Source: Marinomonas colpomeniae
GTDB taxonomy: Bacteria > Pseudomonadota > Gammaproteobacteria > Pseudomonadales > Marinomonadaceae
NCBI RefSeq assembly: GCF_014803385.1
Contig: NZ_JACYFC010000002.1
Location: forward strand, 1-64,000
Reading direction: 5' to 3'
DNA: 64,000 nucleotides
Shown here: positions 1-9,391 of the stretch, one piece after another
Layout of the letters: every line of letters begins with the position of its first letter
How positions within the stretch are numbered: the first letter of the stretch is position 1
Made by a program: the position numbers and the translations under genes
The notes under the pieces: model-generated
What the model was told of the DNA's origin: nothing
What the model saw: the letters and a program-made list of their open reading frames with translations, nothing else
The model's database searches: none

Positions 1-236
1 TTGGGAGGAACCAAATCAACATAAAGCGAATTAATATGTAGACGTTTCGTAAGACTTCAATTTTTTTGATCTCTCACCCACAAACAAAAGTCTGTAAATG
101 TAGATCTTCTGAAGTCTCCAGCGAACGTCCACACAAATTATCTGATTATCTATTTTAAAGAGCGTTGCTAACTTGTTTCCTTCCTAAAAAGGTGAACATC
201 AACTTCGTTGTCGTGAAGCGTTGTCCGTGTCAGCGA
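1..236 (-). other. Leader of a 16S rRNA transcript (5' part of an rrn operon, left-going)
   Basis: Read on the minus strand, this stretch follows an rRNA-type promoter and carries a boxA antitermination element, then an A/T-rich leader ending at the window edge. No coding frame of note is present. The order (strong promoter with GC-rich start region, boxA about 75 nt downstream, then a motif resembling AATTTGTGTGGACG) matches the 16S leader of gammaproteobacteria such as Pseudomonas, compared from memory. The 16S gene itself should lie just left of base 1. The transcript start near 236 is inferred from the -10 box. Confidence 0.72.
153..164 (-). promoter_or_regulatory. boxA antitermination element of the rRNA leader
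   Basis: The minus strand reads CGCTCTTTAAAA, a close match to the boxA core (TGCTCTTTAACA) bound by NusB-NusE in rRNA leaders. It lies about 75 nt after the predicted start of transcription, as expected for a 16S leader. Confidence 0.7.
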
Positions 237-242
237 GGGCGT

Positions 243-270
243 ATATTAAGGATCTACAGATTTTGTGCAA
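243..270 (-). promoter_or_regulatory. rRNA operon promoter (sigma70, stringent type)
   Basis: On the minus strand a -35 box TTGCAC (270-265) and a -10 box TAATAT (248-243) are separated by 16 bp. They are followed by the GC-rich discriminator ACGCCCTCGC, typical of rRNA promoters under ppGpp/DksA control. Upstream, 271-350 is strongly A/T-rich and could act as an UP element with Fis sites (inference). The promoter reads left, away from the ABC operon. Confidence 0.72.
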
Positions 271-383
271 CCCTTTTAACGAAAAAAGACCAATTAATAG
301 CGTTTAATTCGTAAAACAGTAACATTCGATTAATAAACGATCAAAACACCCACAAAATAGAACACTAATCAATCACAAACGCA

Positions 384-413
384 AAAGCCCATTTCCAATA
401 GGAAAATGGGCCT
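384..413 (-). terminator. Terminator of the polyamine-type ABC operon
   Basis: A hairpin with arms GCCCATTTTCC and GGAAATGGGC and a short TATT loop is followed on the minus strand by TTTTG. It sits about 25 bases beyond the last permease gene of the left-going operon. Confidence 0.75.
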
Positions 414-435
414 TCAAGATAACAAAACACAAACT

Positions 436-1230
436 CTATTGTGCAGCGATTTCTCTACGTCGCTTAATCTCGTAAACAATAGCAATCAAAACGGTTACTG
501 AGATCATAACCAACCCAAGCGCATTAACCGCAGGTGTTAAGCCTGTTCTCACTTTTGACGCTATGTAGACCGTTAATGTTGTGTCATAGCCTTTCACAAA
601 CAAAGTCGTATTATAGTTTTCAAATGATTGTAAGAAAGCGATGGCTGCAGCGGAAATAATAGCAGGCTTCAAATACGGAAGCAGAATTCGACGAAAGGCT
701 TGCCATTGAGTAGCACCAAGACTTAACGCCGCGTTTTCTAAAGTCCGATCAAACCGTTGCAATCGCGCCAGCACCATAAGCATCACATAAGCAGCAATAA
801 ACGTTGTCTGAGCAACAACGGTCAAAAATACACCGCCACTCACAGACAAACTACGCCAAAAGATCAAAGTAGAAATACCAACAATAACACCCGGCGTAAG
901 CAATGGAGACATCATTAAAGTATAGATGAAAGTTTTGCCTTTTCCTTGGTAAGTAGACAATAGCAAGGCACAGCAAATACCAATAGGCACCGCAATGACT
1001 AATACGCCAGCAGCCACGATAATACTCGTCCATAACGCATCCCACATAGCGCCATCTTGGGCTAATGCCTCAAACCACTTAAGGGTTGCGCCTTTCCATG
1101 GCGATACCGTAGGAAAACGACTGTCGTTAAATGTCGCCAACCCCATAATAATAAGTGGCGTAAATAGGTATAAAAAGAATATGCCGATATAAAAACGCAC
1201 ACCGAATCGCATAATGGTTTCAGACTTCAT
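436..1230 (-). CDS. ABC transporter permease, PotC type
   Basis: Inner-membrane permease of a polyamine/opine-family importer, 264 residues with the chosen start. About six hydrophobic segments are visible, and the cytoplasmic EAA loop reads ENAALSLGATQWQAFRRILL, which docks on the ATPase. The start at 1230 overlaps the stop of the preceding permease in an ATGA and has GGAG upstream. A longer frame to 1293 would run back into the neighbour and adds no family sequence. It is the last gene of the binding protein-ATPase-permease-permease operon. Substrate is not readable from sequence: spermidine/putrescine is the family default, but related systems carry other amines. Confidence 0.9.
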   Translation of the reverse strand: MKSETIMRFGVRFYIGIFFLYLFTPLIIMGLATFNDSRFPTVSPWKGATLKWFEALAQDGAMWDALWTSIIVAAGVLVIAVPIGICCALLLSTYQGKGKTFIYTLMMSPLLTPGVIVGISTLIFWRSLSVSGGVFLTVVAQTTFIAAYVMLMVLARLQRFDRTLENAALSLGATQWQAFRRILLPYLKPAIISAAAIAFLQSFENYNTTLFVKGYDTTLTVYIASKVRTGLTPAVNALGLVMISVTVLIAIVYEIKRRREIAAQ

Positions 1231-2114
1231 TTTGCAATATCTCCCAAGCCAACTTTGAATACACGCATCACCAAGGCAATAAAACCAATACACATAATCA
1301 AAAGTAAGAACGCGTAGGCCGCCCCCTGATTCCAGTTGCCACCCTCAAAGAACCAATTATAAATAATTTGCGTGAACCATCGACTTCCTGGTGAACCCAG
1401 CAATGCAGGAACAGCATAACTACCAGCTGCCAGCATGAAGGTCATAATACAACCTGTCGCAATACCCGGTTTAGCATGAGGTATAACCACTCGCCAATGC
1501 GTTCTAATCCAACCAGCACCTAAATTACGAGCGGCCTTAATCTGGTTCGTATCCAAACTTTCAATGGCATTATAAATTGGGAATATCATGAAAAGAATAT
1601 AGGCATAGACCATACCGATCAAAACACCACCATCGCCTGACAAAAAACGAATAGGACGATCTATAAACCCTAATCCTAGCAGCAAGGCATTTAACGGTCC
1701 CTTATAAGCAAGAATAATGTACCAAGAAAAGGTACGTAGGATCTCATTGATCCAAAAAGGAATAATCAACAACAACAAGCACAACGCCGCTTTTTGTGGT
1801 GTTGCGACCTTCGCTAAATAAAACGCAATAGGATAACTAACCAATAGGGTCAATCCTGTTACTAGAACACTCGACCAAAGGGTTTTGAAAAAGATAGACA
1901 AATGTATCTTGTTATTAAATAGCGTCTCATAGTTGACCAAAGAAAACGTATCTTTTGGCCCACCTATGTCTACAGGTAACAAATTTGGACGAAGTGAGTA
2001 ATCGATCATTAAGATCTGCGGCAAGATTACTAAAGCAATTAACCAAACAGCTACCATTCCCACAATACCAACAGCTAACCCACTACCGAAGCGAGACTTA
2101 AGTTGATTAAACAT
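1227..2114 (-). CDS. ABC transporter permease, PotB type
   Basis: First of two permeases of the polyamine-family importer, 295 residues. It has an N-terminal membrane segment, a periplasmic region, and further membrane helices around an EAA loop reading KAARNLGAGWIRTHWRVVIP. The start at 2114 is preceded by GGAGAGG and overlaps the end of the ATPase gene by 8 bases, indicating translational coupling. A start at 2150 is also open but lies deep in the ATPase gene. It should form a heterodimer with the PotC-like protein. Confidence 0.9.
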   Translation of the reverse strand: MFNQLKSRFGSGLAVGIVGMVAVWLIALVILPQILMIDYSLRPNLLPVDIGGPKDTFSLVNYETLFNNKIHLSIFFKTLWSSVLVTGLTLLVSYPIAFYLAKVATPQKAALCLLLLIIPFWINEILRTFSWYIILAYKGPLNALLLGLGFIDRPIRFLSGDGGVLIGMVYAYILFMIFPIYNAIESLDTNQIKAARNLGAGWIRTHWRVVIPHAKPGIATGCIMTFMLAAGSYAVPALLGSPGSRWFTQIIYNWFFEGGNWNQGAAYAFLLLIMCIGFIALVMRVFKVGLGDIAK

Positions 2115-3189
2115 GGCCCTCTCCAGCGATAACAATGGCATCCAGCTCATTATAAGAAAGACTAACTGGTGCGCCTTTTTTCAACGATTCTGAGAATTGA
2201 TGTGTCCCAAGTTGAATAGACAAAGCCTGATTTGCCGGCGTATTTGCATTCAAAGTTAAATATGCGCCTTCGAAGTTCACTTCGTCGATAGTTGCTTTCA
2301 GTGTGTGCATACCCTCTTCAGATTGAAGTCTAAAATGCTCTGGACGAATAAACAGCGTCGCATCACTTCCAACCGTCAAATTACCTTGAGAACGTCCAGA
2401 TAACTTACCTAAAGGACCACAATCCAATACAACAAGATTAGAGTCTGCCGCTACCACTTTCCCACGCACGCCATTATTTTCGCCAACAAATGAGGCCACG
2501 AAAGGAGTATGTGGATCGCGATAAAGCGTAATAGGATCTGCAACCTGCTGAATTCGGCCTGCTGACATAACAGCAACTCGATCAGACATAGTTAAGGCTT
2601 CGCCCTGATCATGGGTAATATAAATAAAGGTAATACCTGTTTTACGCTGAATCTCTTTTAACTCAGTTCGCATATGTTGGCGTAATTTCAAATCTAACGC
2701 AGACAATGGCTCATCAAGTAATAACACCTGCGGTTCAACAGCCAACGCTCGAGCAATCGCGATACGCTGTTTTTGACCACCAGACAATTCCGAAATTTTC
2801 TTTGTTCCGCTGTCTTCTAACGCTACGAGTTCAAGCAATCTATCCGATGCTTTCTTACGCTCACTTTTCGAAACACCGCGAACCTCTAGACCAAACTCAA
2901 TATTCTCAGCCACTGTCATAAGAGGAAAAAGCGCGAGGTTTTGAAAAATCATCGACGTAGGGCGTTTATTGGCTGGAACACCTTTCATGCTTTGACCGCC
3001 AATTTTCACATCACCTTCCGTTGGATCTAGAAAGCCACTAATCATGTTCAGTATCGTGGTTTTTCCGCAACCAGAAGGCCCGAGAAAACTAAAAAATTCA
3101 CCAGATTCAATTTTCAAATCTGTTTTTTGTATTGCTGTAAAATCGCCAAATTGCATTATTGTGTTGTCTAAATGAACACTACTATCCAT
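2107..3189 (-). CDS. ABC transporter ATP-binding protein, PotA type
   Basis: Cytoplasmic ATPase driving the importer, 360 residues. It shows Walker A GPSGCGKTT, the signature LSGGQKQRIAIARAL, Walker B VLLLDEPLSALD and the switch histidine in YITHDQGEA, then a C-terminal TOBE-like region from about residue 270, as in PotA/MalK-type subunits. The start at 3189 has GAGAGA upstream; the open frame extends 11 codons further without a good ribosome site. A hairpin separates it from the binding-protein gene. Confidence 0.92.
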   Translation of the reverse strand: MDSSVHLDNTIMQFGDFTAIQKTDLKIESGEFFSFLGPSGCGKTTILNMISGFLDPTEGDVKIGGQSMKGVPANKRPTSMIFQNLALFPLMTVAENIEFGLEVRGVSKSERKKASDRLLELVALEDSGTKKISELSGGQKQRIAIARALAVEPQVLLLDEPLSALDLKLRQHMRTELKEIQRKTGITFIYITHDQGEALTMSDRVAVMSAGRIQQVADPITLYRDPHTPFVASFVGENNGVRGKVVAADSNLVVLDCGPLGKLSGRSQGNLTVGSDATLFIRPEHFRLQSEEGMHTLKATIDEVNFEGAYLTLNANTPANQALSIQLGTHQFSESLKKGAPVSLSYNELDAIVIAGEGHV

Positions 3190-3223
3190 ATTTCTCTCGC
3201 TAATTATTTTTTCTAAACACAAG

Positions 3224-3258
3224 AAAGCCCCTTGCGAGCAAATGTCACAAGGGGCTTT
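3224..3258 (-). terminator. Intra-operon hairpin between binding protein and ATPase genes
   Basis: Perfect 11-base arms (AAAGCCCCTTG and its complement) surround a 13-base loop and are followed on the minus strand by a weak TTTCTTG run. Its place suggests partial termination or protection of the upstream binding-protein message, giving more binding protein than transporter (inference). Confidence 0.65.
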
Positions 3259-3264
3259 TAGGTA

Positions 3265-4377
3265 TTATGCTGACAAGTAACGATCTTGATATTCGTTACG
3301 TAGTGCAACATACCAAGGTTCTTGAATTGGCCACCACCAAAGGTTAGCAAGGTCTTCTTTGCTGTAAGAGTCTTGGAAGAACTGCTTAGTGGCTGCTGGC
3401 AATAGTGCATCAGCACCTTTCGCCGTTGAGTTATAACCTGTCGCTTTTACGAACATAGCGCCCGCTTCTGGTGTGTAATACCAGTTAATAAATTCGTAAA
3501 CTGAATCAATGTTATTGGCATTTTTAGGAATAACAAAACCTTCCATCCAAGCCAGCGCACCTTCTTTTGGTGCGCCGTAGGCAATAGGTTCGCCTTCAGA
3601 TTGTAATTTAAATGCTGTGCTATCCCATGTTTGTCCGATAACCGCACCATTTGCACGGAACGCGCCTTGCGCTTCATTTTCTGTTGACCAGAATTGAGCC
3701 AATGAACTTTTGTGCTCTGATGCCACTTTCAAAATCACATCAAAGTTCGCACGCATCGCTTTCTCATTCTTATATGACTCAAGTAATGGGTAAGGTAATT
3801 TGCCGGCTTTTTCTAACCATAAACCAATACCTACCAATGCAGAATGGCCACGAACCGTAACGCCACCCGCATTTTCTGGCTTCCAAAGATCACCGTAACT
3901 TAAATTGCTTGGATCAACGCTTGCGTCTTGCTTATGGTAAGCAATAGCTTCTGTACCCCAGTCTGATGGTGCAAAATAACGTTTACCGTTTACTATGCCA
4001 CCAACGTCAGAACCAGCTAAAGCACTGTCTAAACAACCACTCCAGTTAACTCGTTTTACATCAAGCGGTTGAACTAGGTCGTAGTCCACATATCCAGGCA
4101 CACGGTCAACGGTTGGCATAATGATGTCAAAACCCGTTCCATCGGTCGCACGTAGAGAGTTTAACAACTCATCATTTGTACCGTATGGCGTAAAGGTCGC
4201 ATTAATACCTGTTTTTGCTTTAAAGTCTGCTAACATTTCATCCGTTATGTAACCAGCCCATGCATAAATACGTAGCTCTTTATTAGCTGCAATGGCTTGA
4301 TTCATTGCAAATGGTGTAGCGGCAACAGCACCTGCTGCAGAGGCACCTTTAACAAACTGACGACGTGAAAGGGTCAT
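3265..4377 (-). CDS. Tat-exported periplasmic binding protein, PotD/PotF family
   Basis: Solute-binding protein of the polyamine-type importer, 370 residues, first gene of the operon. The N terminus carries a twin-arginine motif (SRRQFVK, residues 4-10) before a hydrophobic stretch ending near AIA, so it is probably exported folded by Tat. The mature part has the family features LRIYAWAGYI and FDIIMPTVDRV. Membership in the PotD/PotF group (COG0687-like) is clear. The ligand may be a polyamine or a related amine and is not settled by sequence. Confidence 0.88.
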   Translation of the reverse strand: MTLSRRQFVKGASAAGAVAATPFAMNQAIAANKELRIYAWAGYITDEMLADFKAKTGINATFTPYGTNDELLNSLRATDGTGFDIIMPTVDRVPGYVDYDLVQPLDVKRVNWSGCLDSALAGSDVGGIVNGKRYFAPSDWGTEAIAYHKQDASVDPSNLSYGDLWKPENAGGVTVRGHSALVGIGLWLEKAGKLPYPLLESYKNEKAMRANFDVILKVASEHKSSLAQFWSTENEAQGAFRANGAVIGQTWDSTAFKLQSEGEPIAYGAPKEGALAWMEGFVIPKNANNIDSVYEFINWYYTPEAGAMFVKATGYNSTAKGADALLPAATKQFFQDSYSKEDLANLWWWPIQEPWYVALRNEYQDRYLSA

Positions 4378-4702
4378 TGTAAACTCCTTTTAGTTTATAG
4401 GATTGTTTTGCTATTTCATTTTTAAAAGCGGCTCAAAGCCGAGAATACACTTTTATTAAACACTCGTTTAATAATCTTTTCAATTTAATACAAACTAATG
4501 ACAAAAAAATGACTGCAGAGTTTTTTTTAAATTTTAATGAAAATTACTTAAAATACCCTAAACAATCAGTGTTACTGGCTGCAAACATTTATTTATAGAG
4601 CAGTAATATCGGCTTATTATTTTTTGTCACATATTTGTCACATCACCACATTAGAGTAGCTTGCATTCATAAAAATGTGAAATGTTCTAATAAGGTTGTC
4701 TA
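4378..4702. promoter_or_regulatory. Divergent intergenic region between potD-like gene and chemoreceptor
   Basis: This 325-base gap must hold the promoters of the left-going ABC operon and the right-going chemoreceptor. A small hairpin CGGCT-caa-AGCCG lies at 4431-4441. A direct repeat TTTGTCACAT occurs at 4623-4632 and 4634-4643, an 11-base period that would put both copies on one DNA face. No coding frame is seen. No regulator is assigned. Confidence 0.4.
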
Positions 4703-6673
4703 TTGAAAATTTCCTCTGTTACCCGTACCACAACCATCAGCTACTTAATAATAGCGGCTATGCTCATCAGCCTTCTTTTGTGGAGTTTAATGAAATTCCG
4801 CAACGCCTTTGAACAACAAGATAACTACACTCTCGTATGGGAGCATTCTTCGATTACTTTAAAACAACAAGTTGAAGAGTACTTATCCTCTGGTGAAGCA
4901 TCTCTTTTGATACCAGCTCAAGTATTTATTGAGCAAAGTATTCGCCCTACTTTAAACACGCTCCCAAATACCATTAAAGAGCCAATCAACAAACAATTAA
5001 CGCTGATTCAAGCAAGCCTACAATCAGACATTAGAGCTGCAGGAAAGCTCTCCGGAAATCCATTCGCTTTAATAGAAAACAATGAGCTCCAAATACTTTT
5101 ATCCTTAGATGACTTAGCCGATAAGGTTCAACAATTTCAATCTAAGAACGACTTTATGATGGCAGCACCTTATTTAGCAAACCAAGCTAAACTGTATGCA
5201 GACCTTGCACATATAAGCAGTATTAAAGATCAATTTTTAGGCGCAAAAACAGAACATAATCGACAGCGTTTAGAAAAAGAAATAAATATTTTCCAATCAC
5301 ATATTAAAGAATTCAATGAACTTCCTATACTTAACTTAAGCAAAGAGGAGTCCACGAATACTGATGATGATTTATCAGCATTAATGGGCTGGGCAGACAA
5401 TGCAGAGGACGAATTAGTCGATCCTCTAGAAGAAGTGAAAATTGAGCTTCATGCTTGGTCAGTTAGATACTTAAAAGATGTCGATACCAGCCTTATTAAC
5501 ATCGAACAAGCCAGCCTTGCTCAGGCTAAAATTCGCGCATTAATCAACGAGCTTGAAACGACATTAAAACTTGGTACCGAAAGCATTCGCCAAAGCGCAA
5601 AAGTCACCCAACAACAGACGCTATATGCTTTCTCAGCGTTCGTTATATTGATGATATTTACAACCATTGCTGTACATATTTTTCAAAATAAAGTCGTCGT
5701 AAAAAGTGCAAAAGATTTATATGTTGCCGTGAAAGACTTAGTTGAGCTGCAAAGCATTACAACATTAAAAGTCGGTGCAAATAAAAACGAACTATCTGAT
5801 ATCGCTCATTATTTGAATCGCTATCTAGAACAAATTGCCGTCCAACGCCAACAAAGAGATATAGAACTTAACAATATATTTCTTTCATTAAACGATATGT
5901 TAAATGCATTCGGACAGGTTCATGCTCTTAACATTTCATCCAAACACGAGTTAGATAAAACGTTAGAAATGTCGACTCAGGTCGAAAAACTTGCGAGTAA
6001 AGCTGAGATACGCGCAAAAGAAGTAGAAAACTATGCTACTGATACAAACAGTGCAATGACACTCAGTGTCGATCAAGCCGCGTCTTTAGCATTAGCGAAT
6101 CAAACCACCGTAGATCGCTTAAATAGCAGCAAAAACACGCTAATTGATTTGGAGAGTTCAGTATCCAATGCATCTTCAATTGTGAATGGTATTAGAGGCA
6201 TTTCAGAGCAGACAAATCTACTTGCCCTAAATGCAGCCATTGAAGCAGCACGAGCAGGAGAGCAAGGCCGAGGCTTTGCTGTTGTAGCGGATGAAGTCCG
6301 CACATTATCAAGCAGAACCCAGCAATCTCTCGAAGAAATTACTAGTATTTTTTCACTATTAACATCAGCCACCAGCAAGTTATCGAAAAACGTTAACCTT
6401 ATTGAAAATGCATCAACGGAACAAATTAGCTTAACTAAAGCGTTAGGAGAATCAGCTCAAGACGTACTAGGTAAATCAGAGCAGTCGTCTCGTTTGGCGA
6501 AGAAAGCCACCGGCTATGCAGCAGACCAAAAACAGGGAATGAATAATTTAAATAGCGCCGTAATCAATATCAGAAAACAAGCTAATGAGTCTGAAGCCTT
6601 TATGGCAGAAGTAACAGGCAGCATTAAAGAGAAGATTCAACAAATTACAACAACACTAAAAATTAGCAACTAA
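4703..6673 (+). CDS. Methyl-accepting chemotaxis protein
   Basis: Chemoreceptor of 656 residues that should couple a periplasmic sensor to CheA/CheW. Membrane segments lie at about 10-31 and 303-326, enclosing a roughly 270-residue, mainly helical periplasmic domain of no type I recognise. The linker at about 332-390 is HAMP-like but poorly conserved. The signalling tip [20 protein letters not shown] is near residues 505-525. No CheR-binding pentapeptide is seen at the C terminus. The start is TTG at 4703 with AAGG seven bases upstream; the next ATG, at codon 20, would cut the first membrane segment. The ligand is unknown. Confidence 0.9.
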   Translation: MKISSVTRTTTISYLIIAAMLISLLLWSLMKFRNAFEQQDNYTLVWEHSSITLKQQVEEYLSSGEASLLIPAQVFIEQSIRPTLNTLPNTIKEPINKQLTLIQASLQSDIRAAGKLSGNPFALIENNELQILLSLDDLADKVQQFQSKNDFMMAAPYLANQAKLYADLAHISSIKDQFLGAKTEHNRQRLEKEINIFQSHIKEFNELPILNLSKEESTNTDDDLSALMGWADNAEDELVDPLEEVKIELHAWSVRYLKDVDTSLINIEQASLAQAKIRALINELETTLKLGTESIRQSAKVTQQQTLYAFSAFVILMIFTTIAVHIFQNKVVVKSAKDLYVAVKDLVELQSITTLKVGANKNELSDIAHYLNRYLEQIAVQRQQRDIELNNIFLSLNDMLNAFGQVHALNISSKHELDKTLEMSTQVEKLASKAEIRAKEVENYATDTNSAMTLSVDQAASLALANQTTVDRLNSSKNTLIDLESSVSNASSIVNGIRGISEQTNLLALNAAIEAARAGEQGRGFAVVADEVRTLSSRTQQSLEEITSIFSLLTSATSKLSKNVNLIENASTEQISLTKALGESAQDVLGKSEQSSRLAKKATGYAADQKQGMNNLNSAVINIRKQANESEAFMAEVTGSIKEKIQQITTTLKISN

Positions 6674-6702
6674 TGTTTGTCAATCGCAAAGTTTCAATAC
6701 AT

Positions 6703-6731
6703 AAAAAATCCAGCCGAGACTGGATTTTTTA
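6703..6731 (+). terminator. Bidirectional terminator between chemoreceptor and serA
   Basis: The hairpin ATCCAG-ccgaga-CTGGAT is flanked by A-runs on the left and T-runs on the right, so it can stop transcription from both converging genes. Confidence 0.8.
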
Positions 6732-6762
6732 TGTTACTCAGTTATTGCTCAAATTATTTAGA

Positions 6763-7992
6763 TTAGAACAAGACACGCGCTTTAACAGTACACTCAACTT
6801 GCTTGATTTTCTCAAGCACGAATTCTGCATCATCTGCGTCCACATCCATTACCATATAACCCAACTTCTCATTTGTACGAAGGTATTGACCTGTGATGTT
6901 TATGTTATTGTCAGAGAAAATCGCATTGATTTTAGACAATACACCAGGACGATTCTCATGTATGTGTAGGATGCGATGATTATCAGTTTGAGCAGGAAGA
7001 GCGACTTCAGGGAAATTAACCGCCGCAATCGTTGTACCAACATCAGAGTATTTAATCAGCTTTTCAGCTACTTCAACACCGATGTTTTCTTGAGCTTCCA
7101 TTGTGCTACCGCCAACATGAGGCGTTAGAATCACATTGTCTAAACCACGCAATGGTGACACAAATTCTTCGTCGTTACCTTTCGGCTCAACTGGGAATAC
7201 ATCCACTGCAGCACCACTCAAGTCACCTGACTTAATTGCTTCGGCGACGGCATCTAAATCAGCGACAGTTCCACGAGAAGCGTTAATGAAGATAGAACCT
7301 TTCTTCATTTGAGAAACTTCTTTCGCTCCAATCATCAATTTCGTTGAATTGGTTTCAGGCACATGCAAACTAATGATGTCACAAGTAGACAAAAGCTCTT
7401 TTAAACTCTTGATTTGGCGAGCATTCCCTAATGGCAACTTAGTTACTATGTCATAGAAAAATACTTCCATGCCTAAGGACTCAGCCAAGACACTTAATTG
7501 CGTTCCTATACTTCCGTAGCCAATAATACCCAAACGCTTGCCACGAGTTTCATAAGAACCAACAGCCGATTTAATCCAGCCGCCACGATGACACGCCGCA
7601 CTTTTAGCTGGGATACCACGAAGCAACAAAATCAATTGGCCAAGCACAAGTTCAGCCACACTACGTGTATTTGAAAAAGGTGCATTGAATACAACAATGC
7701 CTTTCTCGCTTGCCGCATCAAGGTCTACTTGGTTTGTACCAATGCAGAAACAACCAATGCTAACCAGTTTATTGGCTTTCTCTAGTACTTTAGCTGTTAG
7801 CTGAGTACGAGATCGAATACCAACAAAATGTGCTTCCGAGATTTTTTCGATCAACACATCTTCCGCTAATGCAGTCTTGTGATACTCGATATTGGTATAA
7901 CCGGCCTCATGCAACGCATCCAATGCTGATTGATGAACGCCTTCTAACAGCAAGATTTTGATTTTATTTTTGTCTAGTGAGTTATTACTCAT
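6763..7992 (-). CDS. serA: D-3-phosphoglycerate dehydrogenase
   Basis: First enzyme of serine synthesis, oxidising 3-phosphoglycerate to phosphohydroxypyruvate with NAD. At 409 residues it is one short of E. coli SerA. The NAD-binding motif GIIGYGSIGTQL lies at about 150-165, the active-site stretch NASRGTVADLDA and the histidine in TPHVGG follow, and a C-terminal ACT domain (about 335-409) ends at VLF, the usual site of serine feedback inhibition. It is a single gene facing the chemoreceptor across a shared terminator. Confidence 0.96.
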   Translation of the reverse strand: MSNNSLDKNKIKILLLEGVHQSALDALHEAGYTNIEYHKTALAEDVLIEKISEAHFVGIRSRTQLTAKVLEKANKLVSIGCFCIGTNQVDLDAASEKGIVVFNAPFSNTRSVAELVLGQLILLLRGIPAKSAACHRGGWIKSAVGSYETRGKRLGIIGYGSIGTQLSVLAESLGMEVFFYDIVTKLPLGNARQIKSLKELLSTCDIISLHVPETNSTKLMIGAKEVSQMKKGSIFINASRGTVADLDAVAEAIKSGDLSGAAVDVFPVEPKGNDEEFVSPLRGLDNVILTPHVGGSTMEAQENIGVEVAEKLIKYSDVGTTIAAVNFPEVALPAQTDNHRILHIHENRPGVLSKINAIFSDNNINITGQYLRTNEKLGYMVMDVDADDAEFVLEKIKQVECTVKARVLF

Positions 7993-8102
7993 GGCTCGTT
8001 CGACTTCTCTATGGTGGTGGGGGGAAATAATTTGTTTATGTTAACACAGAACAATCTGTAACCTAATCGCTGGTACAGGAATGTCATTCATTATAAAGAG
8101 AA

Positions 8103-8138
8103 CAAAGCTCATAAACCTTATTCGTTTCATGAGCTTTT
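8103..8138 (-). terminator. Probable terminator of trmA
   Basis: Arms AAAGCTCAT and ATGAGCTTT enclose a 16-base loop, followed on the minus strand by TTTGTTC. The loop is long and the T-run broken, so termination may be incomplete. Confidence 0.5.
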
Positions 8139-8166
8139 ATTCATACATTTTTCACTTTAAAAATAA

Positions 8167-9270
8167 TTAATTCTGTATTTTTCGAGTCAGGTATACAGCT
8201 GTTTCTACATGGTGCGTATAAGGAAACTGATCAAACATGGCGTAACGAACTACATAATGTGTACTGGCTAACGCTTCTAAATTCGATTTCAGCGTTTCTG
8301 GATTACAAGATATATAAAGAATGGAATCAATTTTCCGAACAAGTTCAACTGTTGCATCATCCAATCCAGCACGCGGAGGATCAACCAAGACAACAGATGG
8401 AGAAAGCTCGCTTACACCAGCTTGTATCAAGGTTTTTGGTAATTCAACATCACCGTTCAGCGCAGCAGATACATCTTCACTGGCCATTTTAACCACTTGA
8501 ACATTCTGCATACCATTCATTGCAATATTTAGTTGCGCAGAATTAACGGACACTTTAGAAATTTCCGTCGCCACAACCCGATCAAATCGTCTCGCTAGTG
8601 GAATGGAAAAATTACCATTCCCGCAATACATTTCTAACAAATCACCTGATGCTCCTTTTGTGACATCTAATGCCCATTCCAACATTTTTTCACTGATACC
8701 AGCATTCGGCTGAGTAAAGCTATTTTCAACTTGTTGATAATGAAACTTCTCACCGTGAACAGTAAGTGTTTCCATTACAAAATCACGTGTTAGTATTTGT
8801 TTTTTCTTACGACTACGGCCAATAAAGTGACATGCAGGAAACGCTTTATCTAAGACTTGCGCAGCTGCATTCCACTCTTCATCAATTGGTTTGTGATAGA
8901 GCAAGCTAATAAGCGCTTCACCTGTAGTTGTTGTCAAAAAGTCTACTTGGAAAAGCTTATAACGTAAGATAGGAACATCACGAACCGCATTGATCAATTT
9001 AGGCATTAACTCATTAATAAGTTCTGATGCAGCAAGAAATTGATCTGTACGAATCGGCGTTCTCGGATCTTCAGAATCAAACATAGCGTAATATAAATCA
9101 TCACCATCGTGCCAAATTCGAAATTCCGCTCTCATTCGATAATGAGTCGGCTTGCTCGCATACACTTCCATCTCAGGCAATGATAAGGTAGCCATTAATT
9201 CAGTCAGTTCATTCTGCTTATCTTGCAGTTGCTGCTCATACATTTCTGGTTGGATTTGATCCGGTCTCAT
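8167..9270 (-). CDS. trmA: tRNA (uracil-5-)-methyltransferase
   Basis: S-adenosylmethionine-dependent enzyme making ribothymidine-54 in the T-loop of tRNA. The 367-residue product matches E. coli TrmA (366). Seen in order are the N-terminal RNA-binding part, the region QVENSFTQPN, the SAM-binding motif LLEMYCGNGNFSIPLARR, the motif VLVDPPRAGL and the catalytic cysteine in YISCNPETL. The start at 9270 has AAGAGA upstream; a frame seven codons longer exists without support. It lacks the iron-sulfur cysteines of RlmD/RlmC relatives, which supports TrmA. Confidence 0.95.
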   Translation of the reverse strand: MRPDQIQPEMYEQQLQDKQNELTELMATLSLPEMEVYASKPTHYRMRAEFRIWHDGDDLYYAMFDSEDPRTPIRTDQFLAASELINELMPKLINAVRDVPILRYKLFQVDFLTTTTGEALISLLYHKPIDEEWNAAAQVLDKAFPACHFIGRSRKKKQILTRDFVMETLTVHGEKFHYQQVENSFTQPNAGISEKMLEWALDVTKGASGDLLEMYCGNGNFSIPLARRFDRVVATEISKVSVNSAQLNIAMNGMQNVQVVKMASEDVSAALNGDVELPKTLIQAGVSELSPSVVLVDPPRAGLDDATVELVRKIDSILYISCNPETLKSNLEALASTHYVVRYAMFDQFPYTHHVETAVYLTRKIQN

Positions 9271-9391
9271 GACTGATTCTCTTGAAAGCAATAATAACGA
9301 GCTATCTTAAAAGTGATAGGTCTTAAAATGCCGCATTATACGAGCTCCTTGGCAACAAATCTAATAACACGGGTGAATAACATTGAATGGT

